Assembly (NCBI RefSeq): GCF_003131185.1
Contig: NZ_QFFU01000004.1
Span: 186,001 to 250,000 of the forward strand
Length of the DNA stretch: 64,000 nt
Direction of reading: 5' to 3'
From: Pseudomonas ovata
Lineage (GTDB): Bacteria; Pseudomonadota; Gammaproteobacteria; Pseudomonadales; Pseudomonadaceae
The stretch's first letter is position 1. Each line of letters begins with the position of its first letter. Under the pieces are notes generated by a model, which was given only the letters and a program-made list of their open reading frames with translations, searched no databases and was not told the DNA's origin. A program made the translations under genes and the position numbers. Shown piece by piece: positions 55,901-64,000 of the stretch.

Positions 55901-57490
55901 TTGAGCGAATTACTCAACCGCCGCCTGGCCGTGTTCGGCGAGCGCAGCAACCTAACGCTGCTGGGACAGTGCCTGCACGGAATCGAGCGTGAATGCCTGC
56001 GCGTGACCGATCACGCCCAGTTGGCCCAGACCCCGCACCCGCAGGCGCTGGGCTCGGCACTGACCAACGAGCAGATCACCACCGATTATTCCGAATCGCT
56101 CCTGGAGTTCATCACACCGGCGTTGAAAGACCCGGCCGACACCCTGGCCCGTCTGGAAACGATTCACCGTTTTGTCTACAGCAAGCTGGACAACGAGCTG
56201 CTGTGGAGCCCGTCGATGCCCTGCCCGCTGCCCGCCGAAGAGGACATTCCGCTGGCCTATTACGGCACCTCCAACATCGGCAAGCTCAAGTACGTGTACC
56301 GCAAGGGCCTGGCCCTGCGCTATGGCCGGACCATGCAGTGCATCGCCGGCATTCATTACAACTTCTCGCTGCCCGAGTCGGCCTGGGCCTTGCTCAAGCA
56401 GACCGAGCACTTCGACGGCGACGCCCGCGATTACCAGTCGCAGGCCTATATCGCCCTGATCCGCAACTTCCGACGCTACAGCTGGCTGCTGATGTACCTG
56501 TTCGGTGCCTCGCCGGCCCTGGACGCCGGCTTCCTGCGCGGGCGTGCCCATCAACTGGAGCAGTTCGACGCCGATACCCTGTACCTGCCCTACGCCACCA
56601 GCCTGCGCATGAGCGACCTGGGCTACCAGAGCAAGGCCCAGGCCGACCTGACACCGTGCTACCACGATCTGCAGAGCTACACCGACAGCCTGCGCCGCGC
56701 CGTGGCCACGCCTTACGCGCCGTACGTCGAGACCGGCACCCACAACGCTGCCGGCGAATGGGTACAGCTCAACACCAACGTGTTGCAGATCGAAAACGAG
56801 TACTACTCCAATATCCGTCCCAAGCGCGTGACCTACTCCGGCGAGCGGCCGATCCAGGCGCTGATGGCCCGCGGCGTGCAGTATGTCGAGGTGCGCTGCC
56901 TGGACATCAACCCGTTCCTGCCGACCGGTATCGACCTGGAACAGGCACGCTTCATCGACGCCTTCATCCTGTATTGCGCCCTCGAAGAAAGCCCGCAGCT
57001 GAGCAACCAAGAGTGCGGCAATGCCGGCAGCAACTTCCTCAGTGTGGTCAAGGAAGGCCGTCGCCCCGGCCTGAAGTTGCAGCACAACGGCCAGGCGGTC
57101 GATCTCAAGACGTGGGCCAGCGAGCTGCTGGAAAAGATCGCGCCATTGTCACGCCTGCTCGACGAAGCCAGCGGCAGCGACGCGCATGTTCGCTCGCTGG
57201 CGGCGCAGCAGGCGCGCATCGACGATCCGTCACTGACGCCATCGGCGCAGATCCTGGCACGCATGCGTGAACACGACGAAGGCTTCACCGCGTTTTCGCT
57301 GCGCCAGAGCAAGGCCCATGCCGAGTACTTCCGCAAAAATGCACTGAGCGCCACTGAACAGGCGCACTTCGAAGGCCTGGCCCAGACTTCGCTGCAAGAA
57401 CAGGCCGAGCTTGAAGCCAGTGAAGAAGTGGTGGATTTCGACACCTTCGTCGGCGCCTACCAGGCCAGTATCCTGTCGATCAGCAACTGA
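55901..57490 (+). CDS. gshA: Glutamate-cysteine ligase
   Basis: First enzyme of glutathione synthesis: ATP-dependent joining of glutamate and cysteine. The TTG at 55901 (read [20 protein letters not shown]) is preferred because AAGGA lies about eight bases before it and family members start with SELLNRR; a GTG 15 bases upstream is possible. The 529-aa length fits. Motifs: [37 protein letters not shown] and [14 protein letters not shown]. Confidence 0.93.
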   Translation: MSELLNRRLAVFGERSNLTLLGQCLHGIERECLRVTDHAQLAQTPHPQALGSALTNEQITTDYSESLLEFITPALKDPADTLARLETIHRFVYSKLDNELLWSPSMPCPLPAEEDIPLAYYGTSNIGKLKYVYRKGLALRYGRTMQCIAGIHYNFSLPESAWALLKQTEHFDGDARDYQSQAYIALIRNFRRYSWLLMYLFGASPALDAGFLRGRAHQLEQFDADTLYLPYATSLRMSDLGYQSKAQADLTPCYHDLQSYTDSLRRAVATPYAPYVETGTHNAAGEWVQLNTNVLQIENEYYSNIRPKRVTYSGERPIQALMARGVQYVEVRCLDINPFLPTGIDLEQARFIDAFILYCALEESPQLSNQECGNAGSNFLSVVKEGRRPGLKLQHNGQAVDLKTWASELLEKIAPLSRLLDEASGSDAHVRSLAAQQARIDDPSLTPSAQILARMREHDEGFTAFSLRQSKAHAEYFRKNALSATEQAHFEGLAQTSLQEQAELEASEEVVDFDTFVGAYQASILSISN

Positions 57491-57510
57491 CCGACAGGCA
57501 TAGGGCCGGT

Positions 57511-57634
57511 GTAGGAGCGCGCTTGCCGGAATGCCGGACCACCGCGACCGGCTGCGTTAGCAGTCGTAAATTTTCAGCGTTTCACAAATTTTTGCGAGCG
57601 CTGCGCACTCGGTCGCGGGCAAGCGCGCTCCTAC
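57511..57634. repeat. REP-like inverted repeat
   Basis: GTAGGAGCGCGCTTGCCGGA at the left and CGGTCGCGGGCAAGCGCGCT at the right, with CGACCGGCTGCGTTAGCAGT in between, the reverse orientation of the centre seen in the 44.1-kb copy. Confidence 0.9.
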
Positions 57635-57691
57635 GGGGGTAGCTTCAATATCCAGTGATATCAGTACGTTATTTCGTGCTTGATAAGCGCA

Positions 57692-58990
57692 TTACAGGGC
57701 TTTTTCGAAGATTTTCGAATTGCGCTGGTAGTTGTACAGCGAGGCCCGGGCGCTGGGCAGGCGGTCGACGCTGCTGGGTTCGAAGCCGCGCTCGCGGAAC
57801 CAGTGGGCGGTGCGGGTGGTGAGCACGAACAATCGTGTCAGCCCCAATGCCCGGGCACGGTTTTCGATGCGTTCAAGCAACTCGTCGCCACGCCCGCCAT
57901 GGCGGTATTCCGGATTGACGGCCAGGCAGGCCAGTTCGCCGGTCTGGGAATCGGCAATCGGGTACAGCGCCGCACAGGCGATGATCATGCCTTCACGCTC
58001 GACCACGCTGAACTGCTCGATCTCGCGCTCCAGCACCTCACGTGAGCGGCGCACCAGAATGCCCTGCTCTTCCAGCGGCGTGATCAGCTCGATCAACCCG
58101 CCCACGTCTTCGATGGCCGCTTCACGCACCCGTTCGAACTGCTCTTGCGCCACCAGCGTGCCGCCGCCGTCGCGGGTGAACAGCTCGGTCAGCAGGGCGC
58201 CGTTCTCGGCGTAGCTGACGATATGGCTGCGGCCCACGCCACCGCGGCAGGCTTCGGCGGCGGCATCAAGCAGTTCGGCCTGGTAGTTGCTGCCCAGGCG
58301 CTGCAGATGCGCCGGCACCTGTTGCGGGCGCAATTCACGCACCAGGTGGCCACGCTCGTCCAGCAGGCCCTGCTCCTCGCCGAACAGCAGCAGCTTGTCG
58401 GCGCCCAGGTCGATGGCCACACGGGTGGCCACGTCTTCACAGGCCAGGTTGAACACCTCGCCAGTCGGCGAATAACCCAGCGGCGACAGCAACACGATGT
58501 GCCGCTCATCGAGCAGGCGGTTGATACCCTTGCGGTCGACCCGGCGAACTTCACCGGTGTGCTGGTAGTCGACGCCTTCAAGCACGCCGATCGGCCGGGC
58601 GGTGACCAGGTTGCCGCCGGTGACGCGCAGGCGCGAGCCCTGCATCGGCGAGGCGGCGATGTCCATCGACAGCCGCGCCTCGATGGCAATGCGCAGGCCG
58701 CCTACCGCATCAATCACGCACTCAAGGGTTTCGGCGTCGGTCACCCGCAGGTCACGGTGAAAGCGCGGGCTCAGGCCGCGCTGGGCCAGGCGGCTTTCGA
58801 TCTGTGGCCGCGTGCCGTGCACCAGCACCAGGCGTACGCCCAGGCTGTGCAACAGCACCAGGTCGTGGACGATATTGCCGAAGTTGGGGTGTTCGACACC
58901 GTCACCGGGCAGCATGACCACAAAGGTGCAGTCGCGGTGGGCGTTGATGTAAGGAGAAGCATGGCGAAGCCAATTGACGTATTCGGGCAT
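57692..58990 (-). CDS. argA: N-acetylglutamate synthase
   Basis: First step of arginine synthesis, acetyl-CoA + glutamate to N-acetylglutamate. The ATG at 58990 (MPEYVNWLRHASPYINAHRD) is the family start; an earlier frame start is not used. The 432-aa protein joins an amino-acid-kinase-like domain (RLVLVHGTRPQIES) to a C-terminal GNAT domain (EYRHGGRGDELLERIENRA). Feedback inhibition by arginine occurs in the family. It is followed by argE's reading direction on the same strand upstream. Confidence 0.95.
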   Translation of the reverse strand: MPEYVNWLRHASPYINAHRDCTFVVMLPGDGVEHPNFGNIVHDLVLLHSLGVRLVLVHGTRPQIESRLAQRGLSPRFHRDLRVTDAETLECVIDAVGGLRIAIEARLSMDIAASPMQGSRLRVTGGNLVTARPIGVLEGVDYQHTGEVRRVDRKGINRLLDERHIVLLSPLGYSPTGEVFNLACEDVATRVAIDLGADKLLLFGEEQGLLDERGHLVRELRPQQVPAHLQRLGSNYQAELLDAAAEACRGGVGRSHIVSYAENGALLTELFTRDGGGTLVAQEQFERVREAAIEDVGGLIELITPLEEQGILVRRSREVLEREIEQFSVVEREGMIIACAALYPIADSQTGELACLAVNPEYRHGGRGDELLERIENRARALGLTRLFVLTTRTAHWFRERGFEPSSVDRLPSARASLYNYQRNSKIFEKAL

Positions 58991-59115
58991 AACCGCAAAA
59001 GCCTGTAGAAAGTTGGACGAAAGACACAAAACACGCACAACAGGGGTGGCGGTTATCGTCGTAACAGGCTTGGCAACACGCGCATTCTCCTTCTATCAGG
59101 GCCTGGCCGGGCCGC

Positions 59116-60264
59116 TTATTGCGGGCTCAGGCAGTAATGTTCGATCAACTGGCTTAACAGACGCACTGTAGGCTGCAAACGTGACATTTCAAGATACTCG
59201 CCCGGCTGATGCGCACAGGCGATGTCACCCGGGCCCAGCACCAGGGTCTCGCAGCCCAGGCGTTGAAGATAAGGCGCTTCGGTGCCAAATGCCACCGCCG
59301 CGGCCGTATGGCCTGTCAGACGCTCGGCCACCCGCACCAGTTCCGCATCGGCGGCCTGCTCGTAGGGCGGGCACTCGGGAAACAGCGGCTGGTAGTCGAT
59401 CTGCACCTGATGCCGTTCGGCCAGGGGCTGTAGCTTCTGACGAATGAGCCCGCGCAGAATTTCCGGATCCATGCCCGGCAGCGGACGCAGGTCGAACTCC
59501 AGCGAGCACTGTCCGCAAATCCGGTTGGGGTTGTCGCCGCCATGAATGCAGCCCAGGTTGAGGGTCGGCTGCGGCACGCTGAACTGCGGGTTGCGGTATT
59601 GCGTCTGCCATTGCGTGCGCAGGCCCTTCAGTTCACTGATCGCGTCGTGCATGGCCTCCAGCGCGCTGTGGCCCAGGCTGGGGTCGGAGGAATGCCCGCT
59701 GCGCCCGAGAATGTCGATGCGCTCCATCATCACGCCCTTGTGCAGGCGGATCGGCTTGAGCCCGGTCGGCTCGCCAATCACCGCTGCCCGCCCCAGGGGA
59801 CGGCCCGCGTCGGCCAGGGCGCGCGCGCCGGCCATGGAGCTTTCTTCGTCACAGGTGGCCAGGATCAGCAGCGGCTGCCTGAACGGCTGGTCGAGCAGCG
59901 GGCGCACAGCCTCGATGATCAAGGCAAAGAAGCCCTTCATGTCGCAGCTGCCCAGGCCCACCCAGCGCCCGTCGACCTCGGTGAGTTTCAACGGGTCGGT
60001 CTGCCACAGCGCGTCGTCGTAGGGCACAGTGTCGCTGTGCCCGGCCAGCACCAGCCCGCCCGGGCCTGTGCCGTAGCTGGCCAGCAGGTTGAACTTGCCC
60101 GGCGAGATTGTCTGGATCTCACAGGCAAAGCCCAGGTCGCCCAGCCAGCCGGCCAGCAGGTCGATGACCGCCCGGTTGGACTGGTCCAGCGCCGGCTGGG
60201 TGCAGCTCACCGACGGCGTGGCAATCAACGCGGCGAACTGGTCCTTCAAGGATGGCAAGGGCAT
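59116..60264 (-). CDS. argE: Acetylornithine deacetylase
   Basis: The zinc-dependent M20-family enzyme removes acetate from N-acetylornithine. The ATG at 60264 (MPLPSLKDQFAALIATPSVS) follows GGAG. The 382-aa protein has the metal ligands in LAGHSDTVPYDD, CDMKGFFALIIEAV, TCDEESSMAG and the distal AHQPGEYLE. It precedes argA on the same strand with about 125 bp between, so two arginine genes are neighbours. Confidence 0.92.
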   Translation of the reverse strand: MPLPSLKDQFAALIATPSVSCTQPALDQSNRAVIDLLAGWLGDLGFACEIQTISPGKFNLLASYGTGPGGLVLAGHSDTVPYDDALWQTDPLKLTEVDGRWVGLGSCDMKGFFALIIEAVRPLLDQPFRQPLLILATCDEESSMAGARALADAGRPLGRAAVIGEPTGLKPIRLHKGVMMERIDILGRSGHSSDPSLGHSALEAMHDAISELKGLRTQWQTQYRNPQFSVPQPTLNLGCIHGGDNPNRICGQCSLEFDLRPLPGMDPEILRGLIRQKLQPLAERHQVQIDYQPLFPECPPYEQAADAELVRVAERLTGHTAAAVAFGTEAPYLQRLGCETLVLGPGDIACAHQPGEYLEMSRLQPTVRLLSQLIEHYCLSPQ

Positions 60265-60395
60265 GAACGGCTCCTGAATGGCGAAACGCAATGCGGTCCA
60301 TCATAGGGCCATCAGGCGTCAGGAATAAACCGTAGCGGTTCAGGTCCTGTACACTGGTGGCCTCATCAGTACCAGCGTTTGGATTGCCCCCGGCC

Positions 60396-61763
60396 ATGCA
60401 CAAAGAAACCGAAATCAAACTGCGCGTCAGCCGCGAAACCCTCGCCGCCCTGCGCGAGCATCCCCTGCTGAAAAAGCGCAACAAGAGCGGCTGGGAGCGC
60501 CTGGAACTGACCAATCAGTATTTCGACACGCCCGAACGCGACCTGGCCCAGGCCAAGGTGGCGCTGCGCATCCGCCGCGATGGCGAGCAACTGATCCAGA
60601 CCCTCAAGACCCGTGGCCAGAGCGTGGCGGGCCTGTCCGAGCGTAATGAATTCAACTGGGACCTGGCCAAGGCCAAGCTCGATTTGAAGAAGCTCGACGA
60701 TCAATGCTGGCCGGCACAACTGGCCGAACTGGACAAAAAAACCATCAAGCCGCTGTTCACCACCGATTTCGTGCGCGAAAAAGCCGAGATCGCCTGGGGC
60801 CGCGGCAAGGCCAAGGTGGTGATCGAAGCCGCCCTGGACCTGGGCCAGGTGGTGGCCGGCAAGCAGAAGGAAGAAATCTGCGAGCTGGAGCTTGAACTGC
60901 GCGAAGGCGAACCCGAGGCGCTGCTGGAGCTGGCCGCCGAGCTGGCCGCCACGTTGCCGCTGATGCCGTGCGACATCAGCAAGGCCGAGCGCGGCTACCG
61001 CCTGCTCGATCCGGCCAGCTACTCGCTGAGCCTCAAGGCGCCGGTCTTGCACGCCGAACTGTCACTGGACGACGCCTACACCGCGCTGGCCTGGCACCTG
61101 CTGGGCAGCAGCCAGCGTCTGGCCGAGCAATACCGTTTCAACGGTCACTGGCGCCTGTTGCAGGACTGGGTCGAGCAATTGGCCGAACTGCGGGCCCTGA
61201 CCGGCAGCCTGGGCCAGTGTGCTCCGCGCGCCACCACCGCCAGCCTGCGCAGCGCGCTGGATGCCCTGCTCGAAGACTGGCGCCCGCTGGTCCAGGCGGG
61301 TCAGCACGACGAAGACGTGCGCGGCGCCGCCCATGAGCAGTTCCTGGAAGAGTTGCAGGACACGCGCTGGGGCGAGTTCTCGCTGAACACCTCGCGCTGG
61401 TTGCTGGCACGCAGCTGGACAGTGGAGCGCAATAACCGGGGCAATCGCCTGGGCGCCGTGGCACTGGGCAACTGGCTGCCGACCCAACTGGCCGAAGAAG
61501 CCCGCAGCCTGCAGCTGAACCGCTACCAGCAACAGCCCGAAGACCTGGCCGAGCAATTGCCGCGCATCGAACGCCTGCAAGCCTGGCTGCACTGGGCACG
61601 GCATGTGCTGGAGCTGCCGGAGATGGACCGTTTGTACGGTGAACTCAACAAGCTGGAGCAACTGGCCCATCAGGACATCAGCGACGAAGTGCTGGACGCC
61701 CGTGTGCAGCAGGCCCTGACCGTGGCCCAGACCAAAACCTGGAAAGTGCTGGTGAAGCTGTAA
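60396..61763 (+). CDS. CYTH/CHAD inorganic triphosphatase
   Basis: The 455-aa protein starts at 60396 (MHKETEIKLRVSRETL); its ExExK motif ETEIKLR is the CYTH signature. A CYTH tunnel domain (about 1-200) with several charged strands (VALRIRRDGEQLIQTLKTRG) hydrolyses inorganic triphosphate, and the C-terminal CHAD domain (about 220-455, histidine/arginine-rich helices) binds polyphosphate. It resembles E. coli YgiF. Upstream start choice is supported by the motif near the N-terminus. Confidence 0.9.
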   Translation: MHKETEIKLRVSRETLAALREHPLLKKRNKSGWERLELTNQYFDTPERDLAQAKVALRIRRDGEQLIQTLKTRGQSVAGLSERNEFNWDLAKAKLDLKKLDDQCWPAQLAELDKKTIKPLFTTDFVREKAEIAWGRGKAKVVIEAALDLGQVVAGKQKEEICELELELREGEPEALLELAAELAATLPLMPCDISKAERGYRLLDPASYSLSLKAPVLHAELSLDDAYTALAWHLLGSSQRLAEQYRFNGHWRLLQDWVEQLAELRALTGSLGQCAPRATTASLRSALDALLEDWRPLVQAGQHDEDVRGAAHEQFLEELQDTRWGEFSLNTSRWLLARSWTVERNNRGNRLGAVALGNWLPTQLAEEARSLQLNRYQQQPEDLAEQLPRIERLQAWLHWARHVLELPEMDRLYGELNKLEQLAHQDISDEVLDARVQQALTVAQTKTWKVLVKL

Positions 61764-61783
61764 CCCACCTGGCAAGACATCGG

Positions 61784-61909
61784 GTAGGGGCGCGCTCTGC
61801 CGGAGTGCCGGACCACCGCGACCGGCTGCGTCAGCAGTCGTAGATTTGTGGCGTTGCGCAGATTTCTGCGAGCGCTTCGCACTCGGTCGCGGGCAGAGCG
61901 CGCTCCTAC
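61784..61909. repeat. REP-like inverted repeat
   Basis: GTAGGGGCGCGCTCTGCCGG at the left and CGGTCGCGGGCAGAGCGCGC at the right. Same family as the 57.5-kb copy and in the same orientation. Confidence 0.88.
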
Positions 61910-61942
61910 CGGGCCCAGTGTTTGCTGCGCGATGGTGCTGTG

Positions 61943-62413
61943 TCAGCGTCCCAGCGGCAGGGTGGTGGTCGACTTGATTTCCGACAGGGCCACGATCGAG
62001 TTCACTTCCTGGATTCCCGGCACCATCGACAGTTTGTCGAAGAAGAACTTCTCGTAGGCCTCGATATCGGCCGTAACGATGCGCAGCAGAAAATCCACCG
62101 CGCCCATCAGCACATAACACTCCAGCACTTCCGGAAACTCGCGAATCGCGTCGGTGAATTCGGCGAAGTTGGAGCGGCCGTGGGCGTTGAGTTTGATCTC
62201 GGCGAAGATCTGCGTATTCAGGCCGATCTTCTTGCGGTCCAGCAGGCTGACCTGGCGACGGATCACGCCTTCGTCCTTGAGCCGCTGGATCCGCCGCCAG
62301 CAGGGCGATTGTGACAAGCCCACCTGCTCGGCGATCTGCGCGCTGGACAGTGAGGCGTCTTCCTGAAGAAGTGTCAGGATCTTACGGTCGTAGGCATCCA
62401 GCTCTATGGACAT
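61943..62413 (-). CDS. Lrp/AsnC-family transcriptional regulator
   Basis: The 156-aa protein has an N-terminal winged helix (DYDRKILTLLQ-like region, SSAQIAEQVGLSQSPCWRRI) and a C-terminal RAM domain (EVLECYVLMGAVDFLLRIV) that binds amino acids and drives octamer assembly. Divergent from the small ACT-like gene, which suggests it regulates that gene. The amino-acid ligand is unknown. Confidence 0.92.
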   Translation of the reverse strand: MSIELDAYDRKILTLLQEDASLSSAQIAEQVGLSQSPCWRRIQRLKDEGVIRRQVSLLDRKKIGLNTQIFAEIKLNAHGRSNFAEFTDAIREFPEVLECYVLMGAVDFLLRIVTADIEAYEKFFFDKLSMVPGIQEVNSIVALSEIKSTTTLPLGR

Positions 62414-62539
62414 GATTATTTCTCATGGAAGGCAAATGGCAGATTGTTCATGCGCAATATGAAGCCAGGGCCAGATAATAGATCAGTTTTGCCGCACTCT
62501 TCATGCAAGAATTTCCGTACTTGCTCAGGAGATCCGCCC

Positions 62540-62887
62540 ATGCCCATGCTCGAAGCCGTACCTGCCCTGCCGCGTCGCGCGGATGTATGGAATGCCAGCA
62601 ATGCCCTGGTGACCGTGCGCTATCGGATCCAGGCCCAGGCACAGCCGGCACTGATGTGCCAGGTCTTGAACCTGTTCGCCCTGCAGTACCTGATTCCCGG
62701 CCAGATCAACATGGTGCGCCACGGCGATGACCTGCACATCGAGGTGGACGTAGACGCTGTAAGCGCCCACCGTGCCGAGGTCATCGGTGAAAAAATGCGC
62801 AACCTGATCGATGTCGATACAGTGGCACTTGAGACCCTGACGTCTGCCCTGCCGATCGAGCAGCCGGCGGCCCGCGCCATGGCCTGA
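62540..62887 (+). CDS. Small protein with ACT-like pattern
   Basis: The ATG at 62540 (MPMLEAVPALPRRADVWNAS) follows GGAGA; earlier in-frame ATGs at 62444 are unlikely. The 115-aa protein has a beta-alpha-beta pattern (LVTVRYRIQAQAQPALMCQV, INMVRHGDDLHIEVDVDAV), which recalls small regulatory ACT-like folds. Divergent from the Lrp-type gene and probably under its control. No function is assigned. Confidence 0.75.
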   Translation: MPMLEAVPALPRRADVWNASNALVTVRYRIQAQAQPALMCQVLNLFALQYLIPGQINMVRHGDDLHIEVDVDAVSAHRAEVIGEKMRNLIDVDTVALETLTSALPIEQPAARAMA

Positions 62888-62999
62888 GCGATCAGTGCGG
62901 TAATGCCTGTTCACACAAGGGGCGCAACACCGGCACGCTTGGGGTCTACGCTGCTCGCTGTCAGAGTGATCCCTTCCCGCCCCCGCCCAAGGAACCTGC

Positions 63000-64000
63000 A
63001 TGGCCGTTCACGCTTCTTCTTCCACGGACCGCTGGCTTGACCTGAACGACCTGTTGCGTGACCTGGTCGCCCAGGGCCACCTTGAGCAAAGCGACGCAGA
63101 AACCGCCATCACCCTGCGACGCGGCGCGGCGAACGTGCAGATGCACCCGCTGGAGTTCCTGGCCGCCCAGGCGTTTGAAGATGGCAAGCGCCCCGGGCGC
63201 AAGCTCGACCTGGAGACCCTCACCGCCTGGCTGGCCGCCCAGTGCGGCCAACCGTACCTGCGCATCGACCCGCTGAAGATCAACGTGGCCGCCGTCACGC
63301 CGCTGATGTCCTATGCCTTCGCCCAGCGCCATCGCATCCTGGCCGTGGCCGTGGACCGCGAGGCGGTGACCATCGCCAGCGCCCAGCCGTATGTGCAAGG
63401 CTGGGAGGCGGACCTGTCGCATGTGCTCAAGCTGCCGATCAAGCGCGTGGTGGCCAACCCCAGCGATATCCAGCGCATGACCGTGGAATTCTTTCGCCTG
63501 GCCAAATCGGTCAGTGGCGCCACCGCCACCGACCAGAAAAGCAGCAACCTGGGCAATTTCGAGCAACTGCTCAAACTCGGCGCCAGCGACCAGGAGCCCG
63601 ACGCCAACGACGCGCACATCGTCAATATCGTCGACTGGCTGTTCCAGTACGCTTTCCAGCAACGGGCCAGCGATATCCATATCGAGCCACGCCGCGAGCA
63701 CGGCACGGTGCGCTTTCGCATCGACGGGGTGCTGCACAACGTCTATCAGTTTCCGCCGCAAGTGATCATGGCCGTGGTCAGCCGGCTCAAGAGCCTGGGG
63801 CGCATGAATGTCGCGGAAAAACGCAAACCCCAGGACGGCCGGGTCAAGACCAGCACCCCGGCCGGCGGCGAGGTCGAGCTGCGTCTGTCGACGCTGCCGA
63901 CCGCCTTCGGCGAAAAGCTGGTGATGCGTATCTTCGACCCGGACGTGCTGCTCAAGGACTTCGACCAGTTGGGCTTTTCCAGCGACGACCTGCGCCGCTG
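63000..64000 (+). CDS. GspE/PilB-family secretion ATPase, 5' part
   Basis: The gene runs off the window end. From ATG at 63000 with AAGGA upstream, the visible 333 codons include the N-terminal domain (MAVHASSSTDRWLDLNDLL) and the start of the ATPase core: ASDIHIEPRREHGTVRFRI, RIDGVLHN, RMNVAEKRKPQDGR and PTAFGEKLVMRIF. The Walker A motif lies beyond the edge. Members power type II secretion or type IV pili. The system it serves cannot be told from here. Confidence 0.88.
   Translation, partial: MAVHASSSTDRWLDLNDLLRDLVAQGHLEQSDAETAITLRRGAANVQMHPLEFLAAQAFEDGKRPGRKLDLETLTAWLAAQCGQPYLRIDPLKINVAAVTPLMSYAFAQRHRILAVAVDREAVTIASAQPYVQGWEADLSHVLKLPIKRVVANPSDIQRMTVEFFRLAKSVSGATATDQKSSNLGNFEQLLKLGASDQEPDANDAHIVNIVDWLFQYAFQQRASDIHIEPRREHGTVRFRIDGVLHNVYQFPPQVIMAVVSRLKSLGRMNVAEKRKPQDGRVKTSTPAGGEVELRLSTLPTAFGEKLVMRIFDPDVLLKDFDQLGFSSDDLRR

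Overview
The window is chromosomal DNA of a Pseudomonas, most like the P. putida/P. fluorescens groups. The evidence is the core gene order pckA-hslO-hslR-rimABK and envZ-ompR-tex-gshA-argA-argE, an E. coli-type cytochrome bd operon, high-GC coding DNA and dispersed REP-like inverted repeats.

Region 1 (1-2013) is core: gabD with its terminator, then an intact tRNA-Arg(CCG) gene.

Region 2 (2014-16187) is an integrative element of about 14.2 kb in the 3' end of that tRNA. A 45-bp copy of the tRNA 3' end recurs at 16143-16187. The element holds a tyrosine integrase, a three-gene AT-rich operon of unknown function, an AlpA-like regulator, a winged-helix protein, several unknown genes, a membrane-protein gene with a hexanucleotide microsatellite upstream and a T7-tract frameshift, an XRE regulator followed by a 25-codon HipA-like stub, and a complete type I restriction-modification system (hsdM-hsdS-hsdR).

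Region 3 (16188 to about 24450) looks like an older, decaying relative of the same element in tandem behind it. It holds relics of the same integrase, a relic of the 5' end of another hsdM, and a relic of a gene whose intact copy lies in region 2. Among these lie probable orphan immunity genes (Imm1-like with a frameshift, DUF6896-like, SUKH/SMI1-like), a cupin, a second integrase, a DNA-binding regulator, a 469-aa HExxH protein with four C-terminal cysteines, a CxxC protein, and a 170-aa protein that carries a 30-residue near-exact copy of the GyrA N-terminal arm. The last is the most unusual object in the window.

Region 4 (24454-44780) is core or semi-core: a LysR/MFS pair, a COQ7-like diiron protein, a LysR-controlled AtuA-like/CitMHS operon, ldhA, cydDCABX with an Anr/Fnr-type box, a NIT-domain chemoreceptor, a 222-bp tandem repeat, DoxX, a periplasmic protein, a GNAT enzyme and an IS1182-family remnant that appears to split the pckA terminator at its UUCG loop.

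Region 5 (44789-64000) is conserved core: pckA, hslO, hslR, rimABK, envZ/ompR, tex, a thioesterase, gshA, argA, argE, a CYTH/CHAD triphosphatase, an Lrp-type regulator, a small ACT-like protein and the 5' part of a GspE-family ATPase that runs off the end.

Family assignments come from reading the translated sequence, not from searches.
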